Origin: Iodobacter violaceini
Lineage (GTDB): Bacteria > Pseudomonadota > Gammaproteobacteria > Burkholderiales > Chitinibacteraceae
Assembly (NCBI RefSeq): GCF_011601265.1
Contig: NZ_JAAOLX010000001.1
Location: forward strand, 434,001 to 498,000
Direction of reading: 5' to 3'
Length of the DNA stretch: 64,000 nucleotides
Shown: in pieces, positions 52,109 to 59,433 of the stretch
Layout of the letters: each line of letters opens with the position of its first letter
Position numbering within the stretch: position 1 is the first letter of the stretch
Program-made: the position numbers and the translations under genes
Notes under the pieces: generated by a model
What the model was told of the DNA's origin: nothing
Seen by the model: only the letters and a program-made list of their open reading frames with translations
The model's database searches: none

Positions 52109-52136
52109 ATTCAGATCATTTTAAAACGATCAATTC

Positions 52137-52535
52137 TTAAGCGTGTGCTTCTCGGGCGATTTTCTCAATCGCAGCCTCTGCCAGCCAGCCGCTACGGTTT
52201 TTTGTGCGGGCATCAATACGATGAATTAATAAGCCGGGTAAGGTCACATTGATTTTTTCAGCCTTACCTAAGTAGCGCGAGACATCTATCTCAACAACGC
52301 CCCATATAAAACCTGCATATTCTGGCTTACCAACATGAGCAGCAACCATACTCCCTTCAGGGATTGCATCTTCATCTTCAGCTAGTCCTTCCAAGTGCAA
52401 AGAAATAGCCTCTTTCGCGTTACTGATGGCTTCATCCAATGTTTCACCAGCTGAAAAGCAGCCAGGTAAATCAGGAACAATAACGCCAAATGCGTGCTGA
52501 TCATCGCCTAACTCAATTGCAATGGGATAAAACAT
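52137..52535 (-). CDS. hicB: HicB-family antitoxin
   Basis: A 132-residue antitoxin. The N-terminal half is the partly degraded RNase-H-like HicB fold (YPIAIELGDDQHAFGVIVPDL; PGCFSAGETLDEAI) and the C-terminal third is a DNA-binding ribbon-helix-helix-like region (INVTLPGLLIHRIDARTK). It neutralises HicA and represses the operon. ATG 52535 is the family start; an in-frame ATG 12 bases upstream is possible. It lies 35 bp downstream of hicA. Confidence 0.92.
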   Translation of the reverse strand: MFYPIAIELGDDQHAFGVIVPDLPGCFSAGETLDEAISNAKEAISLHLEGLAEDEDAIPEGSMVAAHVGKPEYAGFIWGVVEIDVSRYLGKAEKINVTLPGLLIHRIDARTKNRSGWLAEAAIEKIAREAHA

Positions 52536-52570
52536 TTTTAGCTCCAATACTGTCAGGAAAAAAACCGGCC

Positions 52571-52753
52571 CTACTTCAGGCCAGCTTGTTTCTTAATACT
52601 GTTAATCGTTCCGATTGGTAAATCTTTCTTAGAGTGTGGAACAGTAACTCGCCCCTGCTTCGTGGGGTGTTTGTATTGATGATGGCTCCCCTTCGTTGCA
52701 ACTTTGTACCAACCATCAGTCATCAGCAGTTTTATAAGTTCTGTACTCGTCAT
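52571..52753 (-). CDS. hicA: HicA-family mRNA-interferase toxin
   Basis: A 60-residue toxin with a double-stranded-RNA-binding-like fold: LLMTDGWYKVATKGSHHQYKH includes the catalytic His (GSHHQY), and IPIGT-like LPIGTINSIKKQAGLK ends it. It cleaves translated mRNA. The toxin-first order is normal for hicAB. The promoter upstream carries a clear dyad. Confidence 0.94.
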   Translation of the reverse strand: MTSTELIKLLMTDGWYKVATKGSHHQYKHPTKQGRVTVPHSKKDLPIGTINSIKKQAGLK

Positions 52754-52784
52754 TCAACTGGCCTTCCTTATTGCTGATGGAGTT

Positions 52785-52828
52785 ATTATAACCCCAAATG
52801 CAAACAAGTCAATAACTCCGGAGTTATT
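52785..52828 (-). promoter_or_regulatory. hicAB promoter with overlapping operator palindrome
   Basis: On the minus strand, TTGACT (52812-52807), a 16-base spacer and TATAAT (52790-52785) form the promoter. The perfect 18-bp palindrome AATAACTCCGGAGTTATT (52811-52828) overlaps the -35, and a half-site GGAGTTATTA (52779-52788) overlaps the -10. Both are likely HicB-binding sites. Confidence 0.75.
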
Positions 52829-52895
52829 AACTTAAATCTATCCGCCACAAGAAAAACTAAGCCCCTCAAATATAGGCCTTCAGTTTACTGAGAAT

Positions 52896-53156
52896 TTAAA
52901 CAGCAGAACTCGCATTGATTGTCAGTACCAGAGGGTCATCCTTTTGCTCTGTCATGGCGGGCTGATCCCCCGAAGAATACCGTACAGGCAAATAGTCCCT
53001 ACCCGTCACTACTCCGAGAGCAAAAGACAGAATTACACATGCAGCTAAGAGTAAACGTGGTGACGCGGAGGTATAAAAATAAGCGTGTTTAATATTGATT
53101 TCCTGACCTGTAACTATGCCAACCTCACCCAAGAATGATTGATCTTTCATCTTCAT
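52896..53156 (-). CDS. Small membrane protein sharing a motif with the repressor
   Basis: An 86-residue protein with one membrane helix (LLLAACVILSFALGVVTG). Its N-terminus contains FLGEVGIVTGQEINIKHAYF. A very similar motif, FHGEVGQTITGDINAKQTF, ends the repressor encoded just upstream on the same strand. It ends in a short acidic/hydrophobic tail. Function unknown. The shared motif suggests a common ligand or an interaction between the two. It lies between the repressor and hicA in the leftward early region. Confidence 0.65.
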   Translation of the reverse strand: MKMKDQSFLGEVGIVTGQEINIKHAYFYTSASPRLLLAACVILSFALGVVTGRDYLPVRYSSGDQPAMTEQKDDPLVLTINASSAV

Positions 53157-53163
53157 CCAGCCA

Positions 53164-53193
53164 TAAAAAAACCCGCAAAATTGCGGGTTTTTT
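53164..53193. terminator. Bidirectional intrinsic terminator
   Basis: ACCCGCAA/TTGCGGGT with a 2-base loop is flanked by A- and T-runs. It partly separates the repressor transcript from the small membrane-protein gene; read-through would be needed to join them. Confidence 0.8.
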
Positions 53194-53242
53194 CATTCAA
53201 CTGATACTCCAGTCAGAATTAGCCATACATTTTTACATTCAT

Positions 53243-53689
53243 CTATTTTTTAAAGTTAAATGTCTGTTTGGCATTGATATCACCGGTAATCGTCTGACCA
53301 ACTTCCCCGTGAAAAATCTGTGTTGCCGCTGGCTTTGGCTTTTTACCTACAGTACCTGCACCAGATAAGGCAGTAGCAGCAGCGAGGATCGCAGACTGAG
53401 CTTCTGCGGTCGCAGATCGGAAGGCACTCAACAATTGATCATCTTCAGGTGAAAGCTTAGACAAAGAGCGCTCGCCAGAAACAATGTAGTGCGTATCTGC
53501 ACCTAAATCCTCAAGGGTAACTAATACCGAAAGAGGGGCTATAACCTGAGCCTTTTCATAGCCACCATAGGCTCGAACTGAGATATCTAGTGCGTTTGCA
53601 AGATCTGCTTGAGACAACCCCAGACGCTTTCTTTCTTCACGCAAACGGCTCGAAATACGAAGATATCGTTCTTCTTTGTTTGACAACAT
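53243..53689 (-). CDS. Phage repressor, XRE-family helix-turn-helix (C-like)
   Basis: A 148-residue regulator. Residues 5-65 are a Cro/CI-type HTH (LREERKRLGLSQADLANALDISVRAYGGYEKAQ). A helical middle and an Ala-rich linker lead to the C-terminal motif GEVGQTITGDINAKQTFNF, common in betaproteobacterial phage regulators. ATG 53689 leaves 82 bp for divergent promoters; a GTG at 53743 with AAGGA upstream is the alternative. It lies back to back with 53772-54029, so it is the likely lysogeny switch. Confidence 0.85.
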   Translation of the reverse strand: MLSNKEERYLRISSRLREERKRLGLSQADLANALDISVRAYGGYEKAQVIAPLSVLVTLEDLGADTHYIVSGERSLSKLSPEDDQLLSAFRSATAEAQSAILAAATALSGAGTVGKKPKPAATQIFHGEVGQTITGDINAKQTFNFKK

Positions 53690-53710
53690 AACGAAATCTG
53701 CCGATAATTG

Positions 53711-53720
53711 ATTTATAAAT
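53711..53720. promoter_or_regulatory. Dyad in the repressor/early divergent region
   Basis: ATTTATAAAT is a perfect 10-bp palindrome in the 82-bp divergent region. It may be an operator or simply part of an AT-rich promoter. Confidence 0.3.
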
Positions 53721-53771
53721 TTTCTTGCGTCACATAAAGACACTCTAAGTCCTTCTAATGGTAGCAGATTA

Positions 53772-54029
53772 ATGAATGAATCCAGTCAGGTAACGCCGAG
53801 GCAACCTCGCGGCATATTAAGCAAGCGAGGTATCCGTTTGCGATTAAGCCCTGCAGAGCTATCTCTGATCTGCGGTATGGCCAAGAAAGATATTAGATCT
53901 GAAGCTGCAATGTGCCGAATGCTTGTCATCGATGGACTCGCATTTCGCGGGATTGAAATCCCCGAAGAGGAACATGAAAGCCAAGAAGGAATGGCCTTAA
54001 TCTGCAATGAACATACGGCAGCCGCTTAA
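53772..54029 (+). CDS. Early phage protein, possible Cox-like or RHH regulator
   Basis: An 85-residue protein divergent from the repressor, the position of cox/cro genes in P2-like phages. Its core (RGIRLRLSPAELSLICGMAKKDIRSEAAMCRMLVIDGLAF) is helical and could be ribbon-helix-helix, but I cannot assign a family. The acidic tail ends HTAAA. It probably takes part in the lysis-lysogeny choice; inferred from position. Confidence 0.55.
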   Translation: MNESSQVTPRQPRGILSKRGIRLRLSPAELSLICGMAKKDIRSEAAMCRMLVIDGLAFRGIEIPEEEHESQEGMALICNEHTAAA

Positions 54030-54139
54030 TGACCGTTTAAGTAACGCTAAGAAATATAAGCGTTTTGCCCGACGAATGGTAGTCGTTTGTGGCTCTGCCT
54101 TTTGCTTTTGTAATTTTTGTTAGCTTTGGAGTAATCATC

Positions 54140-54391
54140 ATGGCCGTAGAGATTCATTGCCCATACTGTAATTCTAAAACGCATACGCGAACCAGCGTCC
54201 GGATTACTCCAACAGCCACTACCGCCCAAATCGGCTGCCGATGCTGTGGCGCCAGGCTAAAAGTAGGCTTCCAGATCACAGAGGCCAGGGTCGCCAAGTA
54301 CAGCGAAGATCATGAAGTCTTTAAATGGACTGACTTTCCTCCTTCTAATGATCCAAAGTTTAAAGAACAGCAACTCACCCTCGCGCTTTAA
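54140..54391 (+). CDS. ogr: Ogr/Delta-like zinc-finger late-gene activator
   Basis: An 83-residue protein with a CPYC...CRCC zinc site in the Ogr pattern (HCPYCNSKTHTRTSVRIT compares with P2 Ogr HCPLC...HARTS). Ogr-type proteins bind TGT-dyad sites near -55 and recruit RNA polymerase to late promoters. ATG 54140 has GGAG 7 bases upstream; the longer frame from 54089 is unlikely. In P2 ogr follows D; here it lies in the early operon. Confidence 0.85.
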   Translation: MAVEIHCPYCNSKTHTRTSVRITPTATTAQIGCRCCGARLKVGFQITEARVAKYSEDHEVFKWTDFPPSNDPKFKEQQLTLAL

Positions 54392-54471
54392 CCCGAAGTA
54401 ATCCCCCTTTTATCTAAGCCTTCCCGCGCCTGTTTAACAGCCGCTGGGGCTTTGTCACGTCTGGATAAAAC

Positions 54472-54930
54472 ATGGCCGCTCTCGCAAAGCAGTTACAAGC
54501 AAGGATTGATTTACCAGTCAGCGCTTTAGAACCTAAGCGTTGTGTGGCAACAAAGATCAATGTTGATGCGCGAAGCCGGGTTTTAGCCATGGTCAGAAAC
54601 TCCCCAGCCATGCCTTTGCCAGAAGTAAAACAAGAGCGCCCTGCTTTTATCTATGCGGATGACGGTGAAGAAGTCCTCGCCACACTGAAACCACAGCGCA
54701 AGCCTTTGCCGGTATTAAACCAGGCAGAAAACCAAGAGCTGGCCGATTTACTCGCCTGGGCACAAAAAGCCGACGCGGCCATCCATGCCCGAATGGCCCG
54801 CCTGAATCAATTTGATCTGCCCCGTGAATCCGCCAAGTTGAAACAGATACGCGGCTTGCTGGGTAGTGTCATCGCAGAAGGCGAAACCACGCTGCAAAAC
54901 GCGTGGTATGCCAAGGCCACTGCGCAATGA
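54472..54930 (+). CDS. Phage early protein of unknown function
   Basis: A 152-residue, mostly helical protein (LADLLAWAQKADAAIHARMARLNQFDLPRESAKLKQIRGLL). No recognised motif. Its stop overlaps the ATG of replication gene A (ATGA), so it is translated with A and is probably a replication-region accessory. P2 gene B is not recognisable in it. Confidence 0.7.
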   Translation: MAALAKQLQARIDLPVSALEPKRCVATKINVDARSRVLAMVRNSPAMPLPEVKQERPAFIYADDGEEVLATLKPQRKPLPVLNQAENQELADLLAWAQKADAAIHARMARLNQFDLPRESAKLKQIRGLLGSVIAEGETTLQNAWYAKATAQ

Positions 54931-56837
54931 ATCCTAAATTCAATTTACAAGCATGGCTGGAAACCGCCACAGATAGCGAGTGCCGCGCCAAGGCCAAAGA
55001 ATTTGCTGTCCGTTGCTCAAATATCGAAGAGCCGCTGGAATTGCTAGAAATGGTGGTGGCGCGTGGCTGGATCGTATTACCCGAGCACGGCGTAAAGCAC
55101 CTTGAATATAAGAAGATGAAACCGTCCCAGCGCCGTTATGTGCTGGAGCTGGCCGCGCGGATCAAGTCAGATAAGTGGTGGAGTAAGCGCTTGCGTACCC
55201 TCGCTATCCGCGCCGCCGAAGCCCGTGCTTATTCCTACGGTATCGGCATGGGTAAAGATCAGGCTTATGTCAGCCCATGGAATTTAGAACGGATGGTGAT
55301 CCGTGCCCAACAAAGCGCGGTGGCCATGGCCGAAGCGGTGGCTATTTCGCCCGATGGTGAAGTGATCGATATGGCTAATGTACTGGCAGGCAGCATGGCC
55401 AACGGCAAGAACAAGCGCACTGAGTTAATTGTCCGCATGAAGGGCATGGCCGAACGAGCGCAAGAAATGGGCTACCGCGCTTATGCCATCACGCTGACGG
55501 CGCCAGGCTGTTATCACCGCTGCACCAGCGTTGGCGAAAAACCGCACTTAAAGCTGATCCTCAATAAGAAATGGAATGGCTACAGCCAACAACAAACCGC
55601 CAGCTATTTGACCCAATGCTGGGCGCAATGCCGTACCCAATTTAGCAAAGCCGAAATTGATTTTATGGGGCTGCGCACCTTAGAGCCACACAAAGACGGC
55701 ACCCCGCACTGGCACTTAATCTTTTTTGTGAAACCGCAGCACGCCAGCGAAGCCCTGAAGATCATCCGGGATAAATATCTGCAAGCCGAACCCAACGAAA
55801 AAAACGCCCAAAAAGTCCGCGTAAAAATCGACGCCATCAAACCCCGCAAAGGCCAGGATATGGTTTACGCCGCTGTGGCCTATGCCATCGCCTACATCGC
55901 CAAAAATATCGACGGCTACAAAGTAGACGGCGATACCGAGGCGGGCATGAGTGCCATCAGCGGCGCACAGCGTGCAACGGTCTGGGCGCGTATTTTAGGC
56001 CGTCGTCAGTTTCAGATGTTTGGCACCGCGCCGGTCACGCCTTACCGCGAATCCCGCCGCGTGCGCAAAGACGCCGAAACCCTGTTAGAGCAACTGATTG
56101 CGCTGGATAAAGAGCCGGCCATTGCTGAAGCCGCCAAGGGACTAATCGACGGCAATCTGCAGCCATGTATTACCGAAGCCATGAAGGCCATGCGGTCAGG
56201 CCGCGCCGATGTACTGGCCCCGCTCACTGCTTTACGCGACTTACATCTTGATGGCCAGATCGTTTGCCCTACCCGCATTTTGGGCAGCGCATGGGACGCC
56301 GCAGACAAGGGCGACTTCAGAGCCTATATGGTCGCCATGGAAAACGATCCGCTGGAGCTGGTAAAGCGCGAACAAATCAACGGCTACGGCGAAGTGGTTG
56401 CTGTTATTTGCGGCGTAAAAAGCCAGCGTGGCCAGGTGCTCACCCATAAGGAAGGCTGGAAGGTGCAATGGGGAGCTAAAGGCAAAGCCCGGCTGGGTAA
56501 AACTTGCCAGGCCCAAAAAGGCCCATTTAAGGGCGCATCGCATATTGAATACAGCCCGCACGAAGTGGCCGAAATGAAGCGCGCCCAAAAGCAGAAACAA
56601 GAAGCCGTGTTTTTAGGGGTGGCCTTTGCCGCTGAAGCGAAGCGCAAGCGTAGGGAGAGGGCGAAGCCTTCGACCCTAGGTCATGTGGCTTTAACTGTTT
56701 CTAGCACTTTGGATCAGGCACTTAATGATAAAGGCATAAGAAAAGAGAAGGCCCCGCCGGATCTGAGTGAACGGGCAAGAATCAACGCCCAGAAGTACGG
56801 TGCTCAGGCCTATATCGACGCCAAAAACAAAATTTAA
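54927..56837 (+). CDS. A: Replication initiation endonuclease (P2 gpA)
   Basis: A 636-residue HUH-family rolling-circle nickase. The metal-binding HUH motif is GTPHWHLIFF and the two catalytic Tyr lie in YAAVAYAIAYIAKN, the P2 A/phiX A pattern. It nicks the phage origin, normally located within its own gene, and attaches to the 5' end. ATG 54927 overlaps the previous stop. The last 150 residues are basic and variable. Confidence 0.95.
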   Translation: MNPKFNLQAWLETATDSECRAKAKEFAVRCSNIEEPLELLEMVVARGWIVLPEHGVKHLEYKKMKPSQRRYVLELAARIKSDKWWSKRLRTLAIRAAEARAYSYGIGMGKDQAYVSPWNLERMVIRAQQSAVAMAEAVAISPDGEVIDMANVLAGSMANGKNKRTELIVRMKGMAERAQEMGYRAYAITLTAPGCYHRCTSVGEKPHLKLILNKKWNGYSQQQTASYLTQCWAQCRTQFSKAEIDFMGLRTLEPHKDGTPHWHLIFFVKPQHASEALKIIRDKYLQAEPNEKNAQKVRVKIDAIKPRKGQDMVYAAVAYAIAYIAKNIDGYKVDGDTEAGMSAISGAQRATVWARILGRRQFQMFGTAPVTPYRESRRVRKDAETLLEQLIALDKEPAIAEAAKGLIDGNLQPCITEAMKAMRSGRADVLAPLTALRDLHLDGQIVCPTRILGSAWDAADKGDFRAYMVAMENDPLELVKREQINGYGEVVAVICGVKSQRGQVLTHKEGWKVQWGAKGKARLGKTCQAQKGPFKGASHIEYSPHEVAEMKRAQKQKQEAVFLGVAFAAEAKRKRRERAKPSTLGHVALTVSSTLDQALNDKGIRKEKAPPDLSERARINAQKYGAQAYIDAKNKI

Positions 56838-56924
56838 AGCACGACCAAGGCCCTGCTACGCCTGCCGCATCCAGCCCGACGTAAGCAGCTGAATCATTCA
56901 TCGATCTGAACAGGAATCTGAACC

Positions 56925-57164
56925 ATGAGCGACAAGATAGACCAAGCCAGCGACGTATCCGAGCTGATGCGCTGCAACGCCATCGCAGCCCACTACGTCA
57001 ATGCAAAGCTAAGCAAAGATAAAACCCCTCTGCCCAGCGGGGAATGCCGCTGGTGCAGCGCGGTCGCTGTCAATGATGCGGTGTTCTGCTGCGAAGAGTG
57101 CGCCAGGGACTGGCAAGGGCATAACGCCACCAAACAAAAAGCCCAGCGCATTGCAGGCCGATAA
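56925..57164 (+). CDS. Small zinc-finger phage protein
   Basis: A 79-residue protein with ECRWC and FCCEECARDW, a four-Cys zinc ribbon close to DUF2116-like proteins. Such small phage proteins often bind nucleic acid. It lies between A and the excisionase-like gene, in the same direction. Function unknown. Confidence 0.7.
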   Translation: MSDKIDQASDVSELMRCNAIAAHYVNAKLSKDKTPLPSGECRWCSAVAVNDAVFCCEECARDWQGHNATKQKAQRIAGR

Positions 57165-57176
57165 AAGGACACTTCT

Positions 57177-57578
57177 ATGCAAATCCTCCCAAGGCTTATC
57201 CGTAAAAGCGATGCCCCTGCCTATCTGGGCATGAATAAAAACGAGTTTACAAAGACAGTCGAGCCTAATGTGGTCGCCGTTCCTATCGGCATTCAAGGCG
57301 TCGCATTTGACCGTCTCGACTTGGATGAATGGGTGACGCAATACAAACAAGACGTCGGCTTTCAGCGTATCAATGGCTGCCGAGTACCAGCTGCCAATAT
57401 TCCGAAAACAGGCCCCGTAGAAAGACAACATAAAGAGATCTCAACATGGCAAGAAAGAATATCACCGGTCTTACGCTCCGGTCAGGTGCCTGGCACATCG
57501 ACAAACAAATTAAGGGGTACGGACGACTTTGCGAAAGCACTGGCACTGGCGACAGGGAAGAAGCAGAAAGCTACTTAA
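57177..57578 (+). CDS. Excisionase-like winged-helix protein
   Basis: A 133-residue protein whose first 60 residues (LIRKSDAPAYLGMNKNEFTKTVEPNVVAVPIGIQGVAFDRLDLDEWV) fit an AlpA/MerR-type excisionase fold. The last 45 residues are read from DNA that also encodes the start of the integrase in another frame (133-bp overlap), so the tail may be poorly conserved. It probably directs excision with the integrase. Confidence 0.75.
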   Translation: MQILPRLIRKSDAPAYLGMNKNEFTKTVEPNVVAVPIGIQGVAFDRLDLDEWVTQYKQDVGFQRINGCRVPAANIPKTGPVERQHKEISTWQERISPVLRSGQVPGTSTNKLRGTDDFAKALALATGKKQKAT

Positions 57579-58612
57579 TCCACAGGTTAGAGGCAATCCG
57601 TAATGCCACGGTTTATGGCATTCGGCCAGAGCGGATCTGGCGGGAAGCCGCAACGAAATACTTGCGGGATAATTTGGAGCAACCTTCTATTAAATTAACA
57701 GCCCTCATTTTTTCTCAGCTGGATCCATTTATTGGTAATTGCCCATTAAATAAATTACACGACGGGACATTAGCCGCATTTATTGAGGCCCGCCTATTAC
57801 AGGGGGTTAGCCATCGAACCATCAATATGGCCTTAGAGAAAGTTATCCGGGTATTAAATCTGGCCTCTCGCAGTTGGCGCGATGAGCACGGGATGACATG
57901 GCTTGATTCACCTCCAATGATTGCCAAGCTAAATGAAAAAGAAACCGCCCGCGAGCCCTACCCTCTTAATTTTGATGAGCAGCGATATTTAATGTTAGAA
58001 CTGCCAGAGCATTTAAAGAGAATGGCATTGTTTAAAGTGAATGTTGGAGTACGGGAACAAGAGGTCTGCAAATTGCGCTGGGAATGGGAAGTAAAAATCC
58101 CGGAATTAAATACCAGCGTTTTTGTAGTGCCTTGGAATTTTGGCGGAAGAGATGGCGCACGCGGTGTAAAAAATGGAGATGACCGAGTGATCATTTTAAA
58201 TGAGATGGCAAAACAGGTTATAAGCAATCAACGCGGAATTGATGAGGAATGGGTATTCCCATACGAAGGCCGGTGCCTTGCGAGAATGAATGATCACGCC
58301 TGGCGTAAAGCAAGAAACAGGGCAGCAGAGCGGATGGCAGAAGAAACTAAGCGGCCTTTCTGTGAAGGACTCGCCAATGTGAGGGTGCATGACTTAAAGC
58401 ACACCTTTGGCCGACGCTTACGGGCGGCTGGTGTAAGCCATGAAGACCGGCAAGTGTTGCTAGGCCATACAAATGGAAATGTCACAACACACTATTCTGC
58501 GGCTGAATTAAGCCAGCTGATAGATGCCGCAAACAAGGTGACAGAAGACCTGTCCCGCAAAACTCCCGCACTGACCCTTATCAGAAGTACAAAAAGAAAA
58601 AAGGCCACTTAA
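57446..58612 (+). CDS. int: Tyrosine-type integrase
   Basis: A 388-residue site-specific recombinase. Catalytic features are the first Arg in VGVREQEVCKLRW, VHDLKHTFGRR (box II, with Lys where Arg is usual between Leu and His), LLGHTNGNVTTHY with the final His and the nucleophile Tyr. An N-terminal arm-binding domain and a core-binding domain (LDPFIGNCPLNKLH) precede them. It ends 28 bp from the 3' end of tRNA-Pro, the attachment gene. Confidence 0.94.
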   Translation: MARKNITGLTLRSGAWHIDKQIKGYGRLCESTGTGDREEAESYLIHRLEAIRNATVYGIRPERIWREAATKYLRDNLEQPSIKLTALIFSQLDPFIGNCPLNKLHDGTLAAFIEARLLQGVSHRTINMALEKVIRVLNLASRSWRDEHGMTWLDSPPMIAKLNEKETAREPYPLNFDEQRYLMLELPEHLKRMALFKVNVGVREQEVCKLRWEWEVKIPELNTSVFVVPWNFGGRDGARGVKNGDDRVIILNEMAKQVISNQRGIDEEWVFPYEGRCLARMNDHAWRKARNRAAERMAEETKRPFCEGLANVRVHDLKHTFGRRLRAAGVSHEDRQVLLGHTNGNVTTHYSAAELSQLIDAANKVTEDLSRKTPALTLIRSTKRKKAT

Positions 58613-58624
58613 AAAGCGGCCTTT
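58600..58624. terminator. Terminator after int
   Basis: AAAGGCC/GGCCTTT with an 11-base loop overlaps the end of int; T- and A-runs on both sides allow it to end int and the leftward tRNA transcript. Confidence 0.65.
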
Positions 58625-58640
58625 AATCAAATACTTAAGT

Positions 58641-58717
58641 TGGTCGGAATGAGAGGATTCGAACCTCCGACCCCTTGCACCCCATGCAAGTGCGCTACCG
58701 GGCTGCGCCACATTCCG
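58641..58717 (-). tRNA. proL: tRNA-Pro (anticodon GGG)
   Basis: A 77-base cloverleaf with encoded CCA. The acceptor stem is CGGAATG/CATTCCG, the anticodon arm CTTGC-ATGGGGT-GCAAG gives GGG (58683-58681), and the T arm is GGAGGTTCGAATCCTCT. It reads CCC/CCU proline codons. The 3' end faces the phage integrase, so the prophage uses this gene as attB and the phage-side part restores the tRNA. Confidence 0.96.
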
Positions 58718-58729
58718 AACTCAGGGCGT

Positions 58730-58735
58730 ATTATA
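58730..58735 (-). promoter_or_regulatory. -10 box of the tRNA-Pro promoter
   Basis: TATAAT on the minus strand lies 12 bases before the tRNA 5' end. The -35 is weak and would lie inside the end of the merR-like gene. Confidence 0.5.
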
Positions 58736-58755
58736 CCTTACGTCCCCTTGCCTGG

Positions 58756-59121
58756 CTAGTCATCCAACCAGGCAAGTAGTGCTTCTAATTCATGACGTAA
58801 TTCTGTCACTGTTGCGCCCTCTTCCACGCCATCAGCATCTCCCCGGAGTGCTGACAACTGGTTGCGGGCGCCGCTGATGGTAAAGCCTTGCTCGTAAAGT
58901 AAAGAGCGGATTCTGCGCACCAGCAGCACTTCATGGTGCTGATAGTAGCGTCGGTTTCCGCGCCGCTTTACCGGCTTTAATTGCGTGAATTCCTGCTCCC
59001 AGTAACGCAGCACATGCGGTTTTACACCGCAGAGCTCGCTAACTTCACCGATGGTGAAGTAGCGTTTCGCGGGGATTGAAGGCAGATCACTGGTCGGTAT
59101 GACGAGGCTGGTGCTTTGCAT
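58756..59121 (-). CDS. MerR-family transcriptional regulator
   Basis: A 121-residue regulator with a MerR winged helix ([44 protein letters not shown]) and a short helical C-terminus without metal-binding Cys. This gene type stands after ihfA in many beta- and gammaproteobacteria. It overlaps ihfA by 35 bp. The effector is unknown. Confidence 0.92.
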   Translation of the reverse strand: MQSTSLVIPTSDLPSIPAKRYFTIGEVSELCGVKPHVLRYWEQEFTQLKPVKRRGNRRYYQHHEVLLVRRIRSLLYEQGFTISGARNQLSALRGDADGVEEGATVTELRHELEALLAWLDD

Positions 59122-59404
59122 AGTGACTTTCGACCATTCCCTTCAGCTTTTGACTGGCGTGGAAAGTAACCACGCGCCGGGCGGAGATTGGGATTTCTTC
59201 GCCTGTTTTAGGATTACGCCCAGGACGTTGTGGCTTGTCTCTGAGCTGAAAATTGCCAAAACCGGAGAGTTTTACCGAATCGCCCTCTGAAAGAGACGTG
59301 CGGATTTCCTCAAAGAAGGCTTCGACCATGTCTTTGGCTTCACGCTTATTTAAACCAACCTTGTCGAACAACATATCGGCCAAGTCAGCTTTAGTAAGCG
59401 TCAT
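59087..59404 (-). CDS. ihfA: Integration host factor subunit alpha
   Basis: A DNA-bending protein of the HU/IHF family (105 residues from [10 protein letters not shown]). [28 protein letters not shown] is the DNA-binding arm. It pairs with IhfB and serves nucleoid structure and phage integration, including P2-type. A longer start at 59434, overlapping the pheT stop with GAGAG upstream, is possible, but the family start is 59404. Confidence 0.96.
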   Translation of the reverse strand: MTLTKADLADMLFDKVGLNKREAKDMVEAFFEEIRTSLSEGDSVKLSGFGNFQLRDKPQRPGRNPKTGEEIPISARRVVTFHASQKLKGMVESHYAKHQPRHTDQ

Positions 59405-59433
59405 CATTGTAGTGGGGGTATACTGCATTAGCA

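Larger units (their letters stand above)
22498..58685. mobile_element. P2-like prophage integrated in tRNA-Pro(GGG)
   Basis: A full P2-type gene set is present: Q, P, O, N, M, L, X, holins, endolysin, spanins, R, S, V, W, J, I, H, G, FI, FII, E/E', T, U, D, repressor, Ogr-like activator, replication protein A and integrase. The integrase ends 28 bp from the tRNA 3' end, which fixes the right boundary. The left boundary is uncertain; 22498 is a guess from a tRNA-like core. Compared with P2, att lies between int and the accessory region beside cos rather than between ogr and int. No structural gene is broken, so the phage could be inducible. Confidence 0.7.
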
